Shown piece after piece: positions 35,476 through 44,457 of a DNA stretch of 64,000 nucleotides. The notes below the pieces were generated by a model. That model did no database searches. It was not told where the DNA came from and was given only the letters and a program-made list of their open reading frames with translations. The position numbers and the translations under genes are program-made. The first letter of the stretch is position 1. Every line of letters begins with the position of its first letter. The DNA is from Variovorax beijingensis. Lineage in GTDB: Bacteria > Pseudomonadota > Gammaproteobacteria > Burkholderiales > Burkholderiaceae_C. Location: NCBI RefSeq assembly GCF_003951285.1, contig NZ_RXFQ01000023.1:40005-104004 (forward strand), read 5' to 3'.

Positions 35476-35571
35476 GAAATGCTCCAGAACAGTTGTTAAT
35501 GGAATGAATTCTGGGTTGGATGACGTTCAACTGAAATTGCCGAACATGAGCTATCAGCTATACATTGATGC

Positions 35572-36507
35572 ATGACCTCGAACATCGGATGGGAGCTTTA
35601 CCGCTCGTTCCTCGGCGTGCTGCGCGAGGGCTCGCTCTCCGGCGCCGCACGCGCACTCGGCATCACCCAGCCCACGGCCGGGCGCCATGTCGCCGCGCTC
35701 GAAAAGGCGCTGGGCGTGGTGCTCTTCACGCGCTCTCAAGTGGGCCTGATGCCCACCGAGGTGGCGCTGGCGCTGCAAACGCATGCCGAGGCCATGGAAA
35801 GTACCGCCGCCTCGCTCGAGCGAGCCGCCACCAGCCAGGGCGAGGGCGTGCGCGGCGTGGTGCGCATCTCCGCGAGCGAGGTGATCGGCGTGGAAGTGCT
35901 GCCGCCCATCGTCGCGCGGCTGCGCGAGCAACACCCGGCCCTGAAGGTCGAGTTGGTGTCGACCAACCGCGTCCAGGACCTGCTGCGGCGCGAGGCCGAC
36001 ATCGCCGTGCGCATGGTGCGGCCAAAGCAGGAGCAGCTCGTCGCACGCCGCATCGGCAAGGTCGAGCTCGGCTTCCACGCGCGCAAGGAGTACCTGCTCC
36101 GCCACGGGACGCCGCGCAGGATGGAAGAACTCGCGGGCCATGCAGTGATCGGCTACGACCAGCCCTCGGCTTTCGTGCGCAACGCAGGCAAGGCGCTCCA
36201 GGGCTATGGCCGCGAGGCCTTTTCTCTGCGCACCGACAGCGATCTCGCGCAGCTGGCGCTGATCCGCGCGGGCGCGGGCATCGGCATCTGCCAGGTCGGG
36301 CTGGCCCGGCGCAACGAGGCGCTGATTCGCGTGTTGCCGCGCACCTTCTCGATGAAGCTCGAGACATGGGTCACGATGCACGAGGACCTGCGCAACAGCC
36401 CGCGCTGCCGCGCCGCCTTCGATGCACTGGTCGAAGGGCTGCAGCACTACATCGGCTCCCAGGCGCAGGCGAAAATGGGCCGCGCACGAACCCGAGCATC
36501 CGAATGA
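35572..36507 (+). CDS. LysR-family transcriptional regulator
   Basis: A 311-residue LysR protein with the N-terminal helix-turn-helix (residues 8-67, LREGSLSGAARALGITQPTAGRHVAALE) and a periplasmic-binding-like effector domain. It is divergent from the NAD-dependent epimerase gene and shares its stop with the start of the downstream 166-residue gene (ATGA). By the usual LysR arrangement it should control the divergent epimerase. Effector unknown. Confidence 0.9.
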   Translation: MTSNIGWELYRSFLGVLREGSLSGAARALGITQPTAGRHVAALEKALGVVLFTRSQVGLMPTEVALALQTHAEAMESTAASLERAATSQGEGVRGVVRISASEVIGVEVLPPIVARLREQHPALKVELVSTNRVQDLLRREADIAVRMVRPKQEQLVARRIGKVELGFHARKEYLLRHGTPRRMEELAGHAVIGYDQPSAFVRNAGKALQGYGREAFSLRTDSDLAQLALIRAGAGIGICQVGLARRNEALIRVLPRTFSMKLETWVTMHEDLRNSPRCRAAFDALVEGLQHYIGSQAQAKMGRARTRASE

Positions 36508-37004
36508 CCGAAGCCACAGACTCCACCGACTCCGACACCCTCCCCCTGCACGAACCCCGCCTCTGGCGTGACGGCCAATGGACCGCCCGCGTCATCAAGA
36601 ACGAGGAAGACGACGGCTGGGCCGTCGAGATGACGCGCCACGGCGACCCCGAGCCGGCGCTGGTCGGCCCCTGGACCATGGGCCGCGACAAGAAGAATCC
36701 GAAGCCGCTCGACGGGCCCGCGTTCTCCACGCTGGTGAAGACCGCCGCCGAGGTGATTCGCCGCCACGAGCAGCAGCTGCACGCCACGCTCAACAAGAGC
36801 GTGACCGTCACGGCGCAGGGCGGCCGGCGCATTCGCGTGTCGCTCGCCATCGTGCCCGACGAGGACAACCCCTCGGCCACGCTGAGCGCACACGACGACG
36901 AAGACGACAGCGAACTCGCGAGCGTCAACGTCTCGCCTGCCTTCAGGCTCACGTCCGGCAGCGCCACCGGCTGGATCGAAGCCGACTTCGCCCGCCCGCG
37001 CTGA
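36504..37004 (+). CDS. Conserved-looking acidic protein, unknown function
   Basis: A 166-residue soluble, acidic protein with no signal peptide or membrane span. The ATG overlaps the LysR stop, so translation is coupled. Sequence features: a Trp-rich start (HEPRLWRDGQWTARVIKNEEDDGWAVEMT), a central KSVTVTAQGGRRIRVSLAI strand-like stretch and an Asp/Glu-rich segment (DEDNPSATLSAHDDEDDSE). I do not recognise a family. Codon use matches neighbours. The 156 bases after its stop, up to the hairpins of the amiE leader, hold nothing I can name. Confidence 0.72.
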   Translation: MTEATDSTDSDTLPLHEPRLWRDGQWTARVIKNEEDDGWAVEMTRHGDPEPALVGPWTMGRDKKNPKPLDGPAFSTLVKTAAEVIRRHEQQLHATLNKSVTVTAQGGRRIRVSLAIVPDEDNPSATLSAHDDEDDSELASVNVSPAFRLTSGSATGWIEADFARPR

Positions 37005-37160
37005 CCGGCCGCGCTGACGGCAGCGCGGCGCCGGTGTGCGCGCGAGTACCACACGTTCTGCGTATCCGCCAATAAGCGAAAGAACGTATGTTCACGCAGG
37101 GGTGAGTTGAGAAGAATCCGCCCCAACGAGCAATCGTTTTCAGTCCTTCATTCATACGAC

Positions 37161-37188
37161 CCCCGCTGCCAGTGCTGCCAGCGAGGGG
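37161..37188 (+). promoter_or_regulatory. ANTAR-type hairpin P1 of the amiE leader
   Basis: Stem GCTGCC (37165-37170), six-base loop AGTGCT (37171-37176) and GCCAGC (37177-37182), closed by CCCC and GGGG with a GA bulge; one C-C mismatch. The loop has A at position 1 and G at position 4, the signature of RNA hairpins bound by ANTAR-domain antiterminators. The gene amiR for an ANTAR protein lies in the same operon. Confidence 0.75.
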
Positions 37189-37206
37189 TCGGGCAACAAA
37201 GCCCGA
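37189..37206 (+). promoter_or_regulatory. ANTAR-type hairpin P2 overlapping the terminator
   Basis: Stem TCGGGC/GCCCGA with a six-base loop AACAAA, directly after P1. Its 3' arm (37201-37206) is also the 5' arm of the terminator, so P2 and terminator cannot form together. Position 1 of the loop is A, but position 4 is A rather than the usual G. Confidence 0.65.
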
Positions 37207-37233
37207 ACCGGTTTCAACACCGGTTCGGGCTTT
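37198..37233 (+). terminator. Rho-independent terminator in the amiE leader (attenuator)
   Basis: A perfect 14-base-pair stem, beginning AAAGCCCGAACCGG (37198-37211), an eight-base loop, then its complement to 37233 with T-run TTTTTTGTTTTT. It lies 127 bases before the amiE ATG and 190 after the previous stop. Because hairpin P2 shares its 5' arm, it should act as a conditional attenuator relieved by AmiR. Confidence 0.88.
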
Positions 37234-37359
37234 TTTGTTTTTCGGTCGCAACGAAGCCTTTTCAAAACGGATGCGCGCCATCCGGGGGCGCAGCTTTGGC
37301 CGCCCCGAGTGAGGAAATTTCCTTCTTTCCCTTCAACCACCCCTACCAGGAGCAGCGTC

Positions 37360-38397
37360 ATGAGACATGGTGATATTTCGAGCAGCAACGATTGCGTGGG
37401 CGTCGCGGTCGTCAACTACAAGATGCCCCGCCTGCACACCAAGGCCGAGGTGCTCGACAACGCACGCAAGATCGGCGAGATGCTGGTCGGCATGAAGAAA
37501 GGCCTGCCGGGCATGGACCTGGTGATCTTTCCCGAGTATTCGACACACGGGATCATGTACGACGCCAAGGAGATGTACGACACCGCATCCGCGATCCCCG
37601 GCGAGGAGACCGCGATCTTCGCGGACGCCTGCCGCCGCGCCAACGTGTGGGGCGTGTTCTCGCTGACCGGCGAGCGCCACGAGGAGCACCCGAACAAGGC
37701 GCCCTACAACACGCTGATCCTCATGAACAACGAGGGCGAGATCGTCCAGAAGTACCGCAAGATCATGCCGTGGGTTCCCATCGAGGGCTGGTACCCGGGC
37801 GACTGCACCTACGTGAGCGAAGGCCCCAAGGGCATGAAGATGAGCCTGATCATCTGCGACGACGGCAACTACCCCGAGATCTGGCGCGACTGCGCGATGC
37901 GCGGCGCCGAACTGATCATCCGCTGCCAGGGCTACATGTACCCGGCCAAGGAACAGCAGATCCTGGTGTCGAAGGCCATGGCCTTCATGAACAACACCTA
38001 CGTGGCGGTGGCCAACGCGGCGGGCTTCGACGGCGTGTACTCGTACTTCGGGCACTCGGCGCTCATCGGCTTCGACGGCCGCACGCTGGGCGAATGCGGC
38101 GAGGAAGAAATGGGCATCAACTACGCCGAGCTCTCGATGGGCCTGATCCGCGATGCGCGCAGGAACGGCCAGTCGCAGAACCACCTCTTCAAGCTGGTGC
38201 ACCGCGGCTACACCGGCACCATCAACTCGGGCGACGGCGACAAGGGCGTGGCGGCCTGCCCCTACAACTTCTACACGCAGTGGATCAACGACCCCGAGGG
38301 CACGCGCGAGATGGTGGAGTCGTTCACGCGCAGCACCGTCGGCACGCCCGAGTGCCCGATCGATGGCATTCCAAACGAGCCGGCCACGCATCGCTGA
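37360..38397 (+). CDS. amiE: Aliphatic amidase
   Basis: A 345-residue nitrilase-superfamily amidase hydrolysing short-chain aliphatic amides to carboxylic acid and ammonia. The catalytic triad falls at the positions known for Pseudomonas AmiE: Glu59 (FPEY), Lys134 (YRKIMPW) and Cys166 (LIICDDG); length matches the usual 346. AGGAG precedes the ATG. The frame stays open upstream but the 17 extra codons lie in the leader after the attenuator. It is the first gene of an operon ending in amiC and amiR, and the leader with two ANTAR hairpins indicates control by AmiC/AmiR antitermination induced by amides. Function is very secure. Confidence 0.96.
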   Translation: MRHGDISSSNDCVGVAVVNYKMPRLHTKAEVLDNARKIGEMLVGMKKGLPGMDLVIFPEYSTHGIMYDAKEMYDTASAIPGEETAIFADACRRANVWGVFSLTGERHEEHPNKAPYNTLILMNNEGEIVQKYRKIMPWVPIEGWYPGDCTYVSEGPKGMKMSLIICDDGNYPEIWRDCAMRGAELIIRCQGYMYPAKEQQILVSKAMAFMNNTYVAVANAAGFDGVYSYFGHSALIGFDGRTLGECGEEEMGINYAELSMGLIRDARRNGQSQNHLFKLVHRGYTGTINSGDGDKGVAACPYNFYTQWINDPEGTREMVESFTRSTVGTPECPIDGIPNEPATHR

Positions 38398-38440
38398 CCT
38401 GGCGACCGGCCCTTCCACGTTCAACCACAAAAGGTACGCC

Positions 38441-39754
38441 ATGACACAGACACATGTTGACGACAAGGTCCTCGGCGAAGAGTACGAGCACGACCCGGTT
38501 CCGCTCTCCAAGCGGCGCAGCACCTTCTCGGTCTCGATGGTGTGGCTCGGGTTCCCGATGATCATCACGGGCGCCATGACCGGCTCCATCCTGGTGGCGG
38601 GCATGGGCTTCCGGTCCGCGCTGCTCGCGATGATCGTGGGCAACCTGCTGATGTTCGCGTACGTGGGATCGCTGGGCGTCCTGGGCACGGCGCGCGGCCA
38701 CAACTTCGCGCTGCTGGCAAGCGCCAGCTTCGGCAAGAAGGGCTACGTTTTCGCCTCGGGTCTGCTGTCGACCTTGCTGCTGGGCTGGTACGCGGTGCAG
38801 ACCGGCATCACGGGCAACCTGATGCACACAGCCTTCAAGTTCGACTACCTGACGATGACGATAGCGGCGGGCGTGCTGTACGTGGGCATCACATTCGTCG
38901 GCATCCGCGGCCTTCATTGGATCGGCATGGTGTCGGTGCCATTGTTCGTGGTGCTGGGCGGTTGGGTGGCGTTGCATTCGGCCGGCGCGGCGGGATGGGG
39001 CAAGGTGCTGTCGTATGCCGGCACGCAGCCCGCGCTGCCGATGTCTTTCGGTGTCGGTCTGACCATTGTGGTGGCGCTGTTCATCGACGCGGGCACGGTC
39101 ACGGCCGACTTCAACCGCTGGGCCGCCGACCGCAAGAGCTCGCTGATCGCCACAGCCTGCGCCTTTCCCGTGGCCAACCTGGTCGCCATGCTGGTCGGCG
39201 GCGTCATGACGGCCGCCCTGGCGCTGCCGCAACCGCAGCCCTTCGGACTGGACAACATGTTCGGCTACCTGCTCGCGCAGAACGCGCCCTGGCTGGCCGT
39301 GGTGGCCTTCGTGTTTCTGCTGTGCAACCTGGGCTCGGTCTGTGCGCACTGCCTCTACAACTCGGCCGTGGGCTGGTCGCGCATCGGCAACGGCCGCATG
39401 CGCGTGTTCGCAGTGGTGCTCGCGGCCGCGGGCATCGCGATTGCGGCGGCCAACGTGTGGGCGCTGTTCATTCCGTGGTTGTCGCTGCTGGGCATCCTGG
39501 TGCCGCCGATCGGCGCCATCCTGATCGCCGACCTGTACTTCGTGCGGCCCGGTGCCGCCATCGGCGCCGACTGGCGCCCGCGCGCCTTCATCGCCTGGGG
39601 CGCGGGCTCGCTGGTGGCCTACGCCACCGAGACGATGGCACCGCAGCTGTCGACGGCCGTGGCGGCCTTCATTGCGGCGGGCATCTGCTACGTCGCGCTC
39701 CACACCGGCAGCGCCGCGACAGTGGCGGCGACCGCGCCGTCCATCAAGAACTGA
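38441..39754 (+). CDS. NCS1-family cytosine/purine/allantoin-type permease
   Basis: A 437-residue, about 12-helix secondary transporter of the NCS1 (CodB/PurE-like) family. Typical stretches are MVWLGFPMIITGAMTGSIL (about 33-51), FGKKGYVFASGLLSTLLLGWYAVQTG near 100 and DFNRWAADRKSS near 223. NCS1 carriers take up nucleobases, hydantoins or allantoin with H+ or Na+. It starts 43 bases after amiE, in the place where Pseudomonas uses the unrelated AmiS channel, so it probably imports the amide or a ring compound that yields one. Substrate inferred only. Confidence 0.88.
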   Translation: MTQTHVDDKVLGEEYEHDPVPLSKRRSTFSVSMVWLGFPMIITGAMTGSILVAGMGFRSALLAMIVGNLLMFAYVGSLGVLGTARGHNFALLASASFGKKGYVFASGLLSTLLLGWYAVQTGITGNLMHTAFKFDYLTMTIAAGVLYVGITFVGIRGLHWIGMVSVPLFVVLGGWVALHSAGAAGWGKVLSYAGTQPALPMSFGVGLTIVVALFIDAGTVTADFNRWAADRKSSLIATACAFPVANLVAMLVGGVMTAALALPQPQPFGLDNMFGYLLAQNAPWLAVVAFVFLLCNLGSVCAHCLYNSAVGWSRIGNGRMRVFAVVLAAAGIAIAAANVWALFIPWLSLLGILVPPIGAILIADLYFVRPGAAIGADWRPRAFIAWGAGSLVAYATETMAPQLSTAVAAFIAAGICYVALHTGSAATVAATAPSIKN

Positions 39755-39781
39755 ACCCCTCTTTCGAAAGCGACAACGACC

Positions 39782-40792
39782 ATGGACTACGAAATCTTCG
39801 ACCTCGGCGACGTGCCTCTGCAACGCGGTGCGACGCTGCGCAATGCCAGGCTCGCCTACAAGACCTACGGCAAGCTCGACGCCGACAAGGGCAACGTGAT
39901 CGTCTATCCGACCTGGTACTCGGGCCAGCACTACGACAACGAATGGCTGATCGGCCCGGGCATGGCGCTCGACCCCGGGAAGTACTTCATCATCGTGCCG
40001 AACATGCTGGGCAACGGCCTCTCTTCGTCGCCCAGCAACACGCCCGAACCGTACAACCTGTCGCGCTTTCCGGACATCACGCTCTATGACAACGTCCGGC
40101 TGCAGCACCGCCTGGTCACGGAGAAGTTCGGCATCGAACGCATCGCGCTCGTCACAGGCTGGTCGATGGGCGCGCAGCAGACCAACCAGTGGGGCTGCCT
40201 GTACCCCGACATGGTGCAGCGCATCGCGCCGTTCTGCGGCTCGGCCAGGACGGCGCCCCACAACATCGTGTTTCTCGAGGGCGTGAAGGCGGCGCTCACG
40301 GCCGACGCGGCGTGGAATGGCGGCTGGTACAGCGCGCCGCCGAGCAAGGGCCTGCGCGCGGTGGGCCGCGTGTACGCGGGCTGGGGACTGTCGCAACCCT
40401 TCTACATGCAGGAACTGTGGCGCGAGCTGGGCTTCAGTTCACTCGAAGACTTCCTGGTCGGCTTCTGGGAAGGCTTCTTCTTGCAGAAGGACGCGAACAA
40501 TCTGCTCGCGATGCTGTGGTCATGGCAGCACGGCGACATCAGTGACAACCCGGTGTTCAAGGGCGACTTCAAGAAGGCGCTGGGCGCCATCAAGGCGCGC
40601 GCCATCGTGATGCCGGCCGAGCGCGACCTGTACTTTCCCGTGGCCGACAACGAGTGGGAGGTTTCGCACATGCCGAACGCGGAGTGCCGCCCGATCCCGG
40701 GCGTGTGGGGCCATTTCGCAGGCGGCGGCAGCAGCCCCGTCGACACCCGCTTCATCGACACCGCCCTCAAGGAACTGCTCGCCACGCCATGA
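39782..40792 (+). CDS. Alpha/beta hydrolase, homoserine O-acetyltransferase (MetX)-like
   Basis: A 336-residue alpha/beta hydrolase. The nucleophile is Ser128 in GWSMGAQQ, with Asp282 (ERDLYFP) and His311 (GVWGHFAGGG) completing the triad. The fold and the opening (LRNARLAYKTYGKLDADKGNVIVYPTWYSG) match MetX-type acetyltransferases, but the operon is catabolic, so a hydrolase or acyl-transfer role on an amidase-pathway compound is more likely than methionine synthesis. It follows the NCS1 permease by 27 bases and its stop overlaps the MoxR ATPase start (ATGA). Confidence 0.85.
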   Translation: MDYEIFDLGDVPLQRGATLRNARLAYKTYGKLDADKGNVIVYPTWYSGQHYDNEWLIGPGMALDPGKYFIIVPNMLGNGLSSSPSNTPEPYNLSRFPDITLYDNVRLQHRLVTEKFGIERIALVTGWSMGAQQTNQWGCLYPDMVQRIAPFCGSARTAPHNIVFLEGVKAALTADAAWNGGWYSAPPSKGLRAVGRVYAGWGLSQPFYMQELWRELGFSSLEDFLVGFWEGFFLQKDANNLLAMLWSWQHGDISDNPVFKGDFKKALGAIKARAIVMPAERDLYFPVADNEWEVSHMPNAECRPIPGVWGHFAGGGSSPVDTRFIDTALKELLATP

Positions 40793-41607
40793 ATGCCGCC
40801 GTCCCCGATCCGCTTGCCGGCTACCACATCGAGGCCGAGCCCTTCTACCGGCCCGCAGGCAACGAGGTGGCGCTCTACAGGCAAGCCTATCGCCACCGCA
40901 TGCCGTTGATCCTCAAGGGACCGACCGGCTGCGGAAAGACGCGCTTCGTGGAGCACATGGCGTGGTCGCTCGGGCGGCCGCTGGTCACGCTCGCCTGCAA
41001 CGAGGACATGACGGCGTCGGACCTCGTGGGGCGCTACCTGCTCGACGCCAACGGCACGGCCTGGCACGACGGGCCACTGACGCTGGCGGTGCGCCACGGC
41101 GGCATCTGCTACCTCGACGAGGTGGTGGAGGCGCGGCAGGACACCACGGTGGTGATCCACCCGCTGACCGACGCGCGCCGCATCCTGCCGCTCGACAAGA
41201 AGGGCGAGCTGGTGCACGCGCACCCTGATTTCCAGCTGGTGGTCTCATACAACCCCGGCTACCAGAGCAGCGCGAAGGACATGAAGCCTTCGACCCGGCA
41301 GCGCTTCGCGGCGCTGGAATTCGACTACCCCCACAGCGGCCTCGAAGCGGAAATCGTCGCGCACGAGGCTGCGGTCGGGCTCGACCTGGCCGCGAAGCTG
41401 GTGGCCATTGCGCGCTGCTCGCGCGAGCTCAAGCACCGCGGGCTCGACGAGGGCGTGTCGACGCGCATGCTGATCTACGCGGGCGTGCTGATCCGCGACG
41501 GCGTGTCGCCGCGCGACAGCTGCGAGATGACGATGACGCGCGCCCTGACCGATGACCCCGACATGGCCAGCGCGCTGCAGGGCTTCGTCGAAGCGCAGTT
41601 CGGATGA
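40789..41607 (+). CDS. MoxR-type AAA+ ATPase of the CbbQ/NirQ/NorQ family
   Basis: A 272-residue AAA+ ATPase: Walker A GPTGCGKT (residues 44-51), Walker B CYLDE (106-110), then the CbbQ/NorQ-like stretch VVSYNPGYQSSAKDMKPSTRQRFAALEFDYP. MoxR proteins work with a VWA-domain partner to activate a metal or cofactor enzyme (NorQ/NorD, CbbQ/CbbO). Here the partner follows immediately, overlapping by four bases. The client is probably amiE or a metal enzyme linked to the amidase pathway. The Pseudomonas operon has AmiB, a different ATPase, in a similar place. Confidence 0.88.
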   Translation: MNAAVPDPLAGYHIEAEPFYRPAGNEVALYRQAYRHRMPLILKGPTGCGKTRFVEHMAWSLGRPLVTLACNEDMTASDLVGRYLLDANGTAWHDGPLTLAVRHGGICYLDEVVEARQDTTVVIHPLTDARRILPLDKKGELVHAHPDFQLVVSYNPGYQSSAKDMKPSTRQRFAALEFDYPHSGLEAEIVAHEAAVGLDLAAKLVAIARCSRELKHRGLDEGVSTRMLIYAGVLIRDGVSPRDSCEMTMTRALTDDPDMASALQGFVEAQFG

Positions 41608-43265
41608 AAGACAGTTTCGCCGCACTGGCCCTGTTCGCCCGTGGGCTGGCGGGTGTCGACATCGAGGTACAGCCGCTCGAAGGCAATGCAGGCACGCGAG
41701 CGGTGCTGGCGGGCCAGCGGCTGCTGCTCCCTGCGCAGGACGACGGCAGCAGCGACGGTGAGCGACTGCGCTGCGCCATGGTGGCCCATGCGGTCGCGCA
41801 CCTGCGCCACTCCCAGCCCGCCCGGCCCGCGCGCACGCTCAAGCCCATGGGCATCGCCATCGTCTCTGCCATCGAAGACGCACGCGTGGAGCGGCTGCTG
41901 TGCCGCGACTTCCCCGGGGTACACGGCTGGTTCGCCGGATCGCTCGCGCCCGCGCCCGACCCGCTGGACCTGGGCTTTGCGGCGCTCGTCTCGCGCATGG
42001 ACCGCGTGCTGATGCTGCCCGCCTGGCAGGACGACAACCACTGGGTCAACAAGGCGCGCCGCCTGTTCGACGAGACCGTCGCCTCTGCGGGGCTGGAAGA
42101 CTACGGCGCCTTCCGTACGATCGCGTCGATCCTGGCCAACGACCTGGGCCAGATGCGCGTGCGCTTCGATCCGCAGCACTACGCAGTGCCGGCGCCGTAC
42201 CGCGACGACAACAGTTATTTGTGGGATTTCGGCGAGGCCGAAACGCCACCCGACGAAGCCATCGCACTGCAGCAGCCGGGCTCCCGGCCGCCACCGCCGA
42301 CCGATGCTGCGAATCCAAGCGATGGCCCGTTGCCCGAAGGCGCCGCCGAACTGGAACTGGGCCGCTACAGCTACCCCGAATGGGACCGCAAGCTCGAACG
42401 CCTGCGGCCCGGCTGGTGCACGGTGATCGAGAAGCTTCCGGCATGGCAGGGTCTCTTGCCGGTGCGTGAACAACAAACGGCCGCCAGCAACACCACCGAG
42501 CGCCTGACCCCGCTCGCGCTGCCCCGCGCCCGTCAGCTCGACCGCACGCACCGCCTGCGCCGCCAATGGGAAGGCGACGACGTCGACCTGAACGCCGCCA
42601 TCGAGGTGCTGGTCGACCGCCGCCTGCGGCTGCGCCCCGATCCGCGCCTCTTCATGCGCCCCGGCAAGGCGCCGCGCCCAAGCAGCGTGCTGGTGCTGCT
42701 CGACCTGTCGGAATCGGCGAACGACCCTGTCCATGGCGGTGCGCGTTCGCTGCTCGACGTCGAAAAGCAAGCCGCGCTGCTGCTGGCGGGCTCGAACGCA
42801 CGCGGCGCCGACCGGTTCGCCATCCACGGCTTCTCGTCCAACACGCGCGCAGAGGTCTACTACTACCGCCTGCTGGAATTCGGCAGGCCGCTCGAGGCGC
42901 CATCGCGCGCCGTGATCGGCGCGGTGCGCGGCCGCTACTCCACACGCATCGGCGCCGCGCTGCGCCATGCCGCATCGCACCTGCGCACCGAGCCTTCAGG
43001 CCAGCGCGCGATATTGCTCGTGACCGACGGCGCCCCTTCCGACATCGACGTGCACGACCCCAAGTACCTGATCGAAGACGCCCGCATGGCCGTCGCCGAG
43101 GCGCGCGAAGCCGGCGTGCGCACGGCCTGCATCGCGGTAGACAGCGCAGCCGACGCGTACGTGCGCCGCATCTTCGGCTGGCGCAACTATTGCATCGCCG
43201 ACGACGCACGCAGCCTGCCCGCGCGGCTCGCGCGCATGAGCGCGCGGCTGGCCGCCGCAAACTGA
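41604..43265 (+). CDS. VWA-domain protein, NorD/CbbO-like
   Basis: A 553-residue protein overlapping the MoxR ATPase by four bases. The C-terminal VWA domain begins around residue 362 (VLVLLDLSESAND) with MIDAS motif DLSES at 367-371 and later TRIGAALRHAASHL and LVTDGAPSD. The N-terminal half (about 1-330) is largely helical and resembles the non-VWA part of NorD/CbbO; it is shorter than usual NorD (over 600). A metal at the MIDAS site should help bind the client for remodelling by the ATPase. The client is unidentified. Confidence 0.86.
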   Translation: MKDSFAALALFARGLAGVDIEVQPLEGNAGTRAVLAGQRLLLPAQDDGSSDGERLRCAMVAHAVAHLRHSQPARPARTLKPMGIAIVSAIEDARVERLLCRDFPGVHGWFAGSLAPAPDPLDLGFAALVSRMDRVLMLPAWQDDNHWVNKARRLFDETVASAGLEDYGAFRTIASILANDLGQMRVRFDPQHYAVPAPYRDDNSYLWDFGEAETPPDEAIALQQPGSRPPPPTDAANPSDGPLPEGAAELELGRYSYPEWDRKLERLRPGWCTVIEKLPAWQGLLPVREQQTAASNTTERLTPLALPRARQLDRTHRLRRQWEGDDVDLNAAIEVLVDRRLRLRPDPRLFMRPGKAPRPSSVLVLLDLSESANDPVHGGARSLLDVEKQAALLLAGSNARGADRFAIHGFSSNTRAEVYYYRLLEFGRPLEAPSRAVIGAVRGRYSTRIGAALRHAASHLRTEPSGQRAILLVTDGAPSDIDVHDPKYLIEDARMAVAEAREAGVRTACIAVDSAADAYVRRIFGWRNYCIADDARSLPARLARMSARLAAAN

Positions 43266-43301
43266 GGAGAATGATGGTTCACACAACCAGGAGACATCCC
43301 C

Positions 43302-44456
43302 GTGGCTGACAAGGACCCCCTCCGGGTCGGCATCCTTTACTCGGAAACCGGCGTCACCTCGACGATCGGGCTGTCGCAGCTGCAGGGCGCGCTGCTCGCC
43401 ATCGAGGAGATCAACGAAGCCGGCGGCGTCGACGGCCGCGAGATCGTGGCAATGCGCTACGACCCGCAATCGAACCCCGCGCGCTATGCACAGCTGGCCG
43501 AGCAGCTGATCGTGCAGGATCGCGTCAACGTGATCTTCGGCTGCTACATGTCGAGCAGCCGCAAGGCCGTGATCCCGGTGGTCGAGAAGTGGAACAAGCT
43601 GCTGTTCTACCCCACGCTCTACGAGGGCTTCGAGTACTCGGGGAACGTCATCTACACCGGCGCCGCACCCAATCAGAACAGTGTGCAGCTGGCCGAGTTC
43701 ATGACCACGAACTTCGGTTCGCGCGTGTACCTGATCGGCTCCGACTACATCTATCCCTACGAGTCGAACCGCATCATGGGCGAACTGGTGATGCAGCGTC
43801 CCGGCAGCGAGAAGCTCGGCGAGCGCTACGTGGCGCTCGATGCCACCGAAAAGGACTACCGCGCGATCATGGACGACATCCGCCACAAGCGGCCCGACTT
43901 CATCTTCTCGACCGTGGTGGGCGACTCCACAGCGAGCCTCTACCGCGCGTACGCGGAAGCGGGCTTCGATCCGAAGACGATGCCGATCTCGAGCCTCACC
44001 ACGTCGGAGGCCGAGGTCTCGCAGATGGGCCCCGGCGTGGCCACGGGGCACTTCACCGCGGCGCCGTATTTCCAGTCCATCGACTCGGCCGCCAACCGGC
44101 GCTGCCTCGCGCGGCTGCGCGAACGCTTCGGCGACGGCTGCGTGCCCAACCTGTGCTGGGAGGCCTCGTATTTCCAGATGCACATCTTCGCCAATGCATT
44201 CCGCCAATCGGGCAGCGACGGCATTGCGGAGATCCTGCCGCACATCCTGGGCAGCGAATTCGATGCGCCGCAGGGGCGCGTGAAGATCGATCCGGCGAAC
44301 CATCACACCTGCCTTTACCCGCGCATCGGGCGGGTCGATGTGCACGGGCAGTTCACCATCGTGCGGCAGGCGACGCGCGCGGTGTACCCCGATCCCTATC
44401 TGGTCACTCATTCCCTGGGCGACTGGACGGCCAGGCTCGATACGCTGGAGCTCTAG
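43302..44456 (+). CDS. amiC: AmiC-type amide sensor/repressor (periplasmic-binding fold, cytoplasmic)
   Basis: A 384-residue protein of the type I periplasmic-binding fold; Pseudomonas AmiC is 385. There is no signal peptide: the protein starts MADKDPLRVGILYSETGVTST with GTG preceded by AGGAG, so it stays in the cytoplasm. Family stretches YDPQSNPARYAQLAEQLI and GCYMSSSRKAVIPVVEKWNKLLFYPTLYEGFEYS are present. AmiC binds amides and, when empty, holds AmiR inactive. It directly precedes amiR and shares the operon with amiE, so the sensor controls its own operon. The distinction from the urea receptor UrtA rests on the missing signal peptide and the amiR neighbour. Confidence 0.92.
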   Translation: MADKDPLRVGILYSETGVTSTIGLSQLQGALLAIEEINEAGGVDGREIVAMRYDPQSNPARYAQLAEQLIVQDRVNVIFGCYMSSSRKAVIPVVEKWNKLLFYPTLYEGFEYSGNVIYTGAAPNQNSVQLAEFMTTNFGSRVYLIGSDYIYPYESNRIMGELVMQRPGSEKLGERYVALDATEKDYRAIMDDIRHKRPDFIFSTVVGDSTASLYRAYAEAGFDPKTMPISSLTTSEAEVSQMGPGVATGHFTAAPYFQSIDSAANRRCLARLRERFGDGCVPNLCWEASYFQMHIFANAFRQSGSDGIAEILPHILGSEFDAPQGRVKIDPANHHTCLYPRIGRVDVHGQFTIVRQATRAVYPDPYLVTHSLGDWTARLDTLEL

Positions 44457-44457
44457 G

